A DNA stretch of 64,000 bases from Spirosoma agri. GTDB lineage: Bacteria; Bacteroidota; Bacteroidia; Cytophagales; Spirosomataceae. Below are positions 63,969 through 64,000 of this stretch, piece by piece. The translations under genes were made by a program, and so were the position numbers. Position 1 is the stretch's first letter. Each line of letters opens with the position of its first letter. The notes under the pieces were generated by a model that was not told the origin of the DNA, made no database searches, and worked only from the letters and a program-made list of their open reading frames with translations. Location of the stretch: contig NZ_JAAGNZ010000001.1 of assembly GCF_010747415.1 (NCBI RefSeq), forward strand, positions 2,542,001 to 2,606,000, written 5' to 3'.

Positions 63969-64000
63969 CTGGGCCTTCCTTCGGGCAGGAATAGGCCCAG
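63969..64000 (+). terminator. Terminator hairpin after hisS (may continue past the window)
   Basis: CTGGGCCT (63969-63976) pairs with AGGCCCAG (63993-64000), with a small inner TCCT/AGGA stem. Any T-tract would be outside the window. Confidence 0.6.

Overview
The window comes from a Bacteroidota genome, most likely order Cytophagales and a Spirosoma-like genus. The evidence is type IX secretion (T9SS) components and C-terminal sorting domains, a PorD/DUF4835 gene, a Rho factor with a very long disordered insertion, CarboxypepD_reg-type TonB receptors, and promoters of the Bacteroidota form TTG-N18-20-TAnnTTTG. The genus is inferred from overall character, not from a marker. I found no rRNA, tRNA, CRISPR array, prophage or complete insertion sequence. 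The window is mostly ordinary chromosome with a few accessory patches.

Layout. 1-3 kb (minus): an RND efflux adaptor followed by its permease, which is cut by the window edge. 3-11 kb: single enzymes and regulators (CoA pyrophosphatase, FAD dehydrogenase, glutaryl-CoA-type dehydrogenase, VOC protein, WYL regulator, small GNAT, barrel protein, sterol desaturase family). 11-13.6 kb: rho with a long leader. 13.8-16.5 kb (plus): coaX, an outer-membrane barrel and lptC. 16.6-18.2 kb (minus): a lipoprotein, SCO1/SenC and cytochrome c unit. 18.2-24.4 kb (minus): bamD, rpoZ, coaBC, porD and recN plus a T9SS cargo protein. 24.5-30.2 kb: an OstA/LptA-like protein divergent from tilS, then a PorE-like OmpA protein. 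30.3-36.3 kb: two SDR enzymes, a DinB protein, a 41-residue membrane microprotein coupled to a sodium:solute symporter, a DUF2911 protein and a Nudix hydrolase.

36.5-46.1 kb is the most accessory part. It holds a small secreted protein, a possible small RNA, and an operon of a TonB receptor, two DUF3526 ABC permeases and an ATPase behind a 15-bp palindrome. It also holds a truncated permease-like fragment, a T9SS-exported subtilase, and a clear membrane-protein pseudogene next to a long hairpin repeat. 46.1-49.9 kb (minus) is a catabolic operon (isomerase-like Tat protein, M20 hydrolase, aldehyde dehydrogenase). 50-64 kb (plus) carries a serine racemase/threonine dehydratase, a GT22-like mannosyltransferase, pyrG, yidC, an LpoA-like lipoprotein activator homologue, hemL, a HAD phosphatase, a GT2 glycosyltransferase and hisS.

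Themes. Envelope biogenesis dominates (BamD, LptC, OstA-like, YidC, PorD, PorE-like, barrels). Two coenzyme A genes (coaX, coaBC) sit about 7 kb apart. The best candidates for something under-described are the TonB/DUF3526 operon with its operator, the two related long hairpins at 7.65 and 46.05 kb, the REP-pair element at 52.5 kb, the candidate small RNA at 37.05 kb, and three genes whose -7 boxes abut the start codon.
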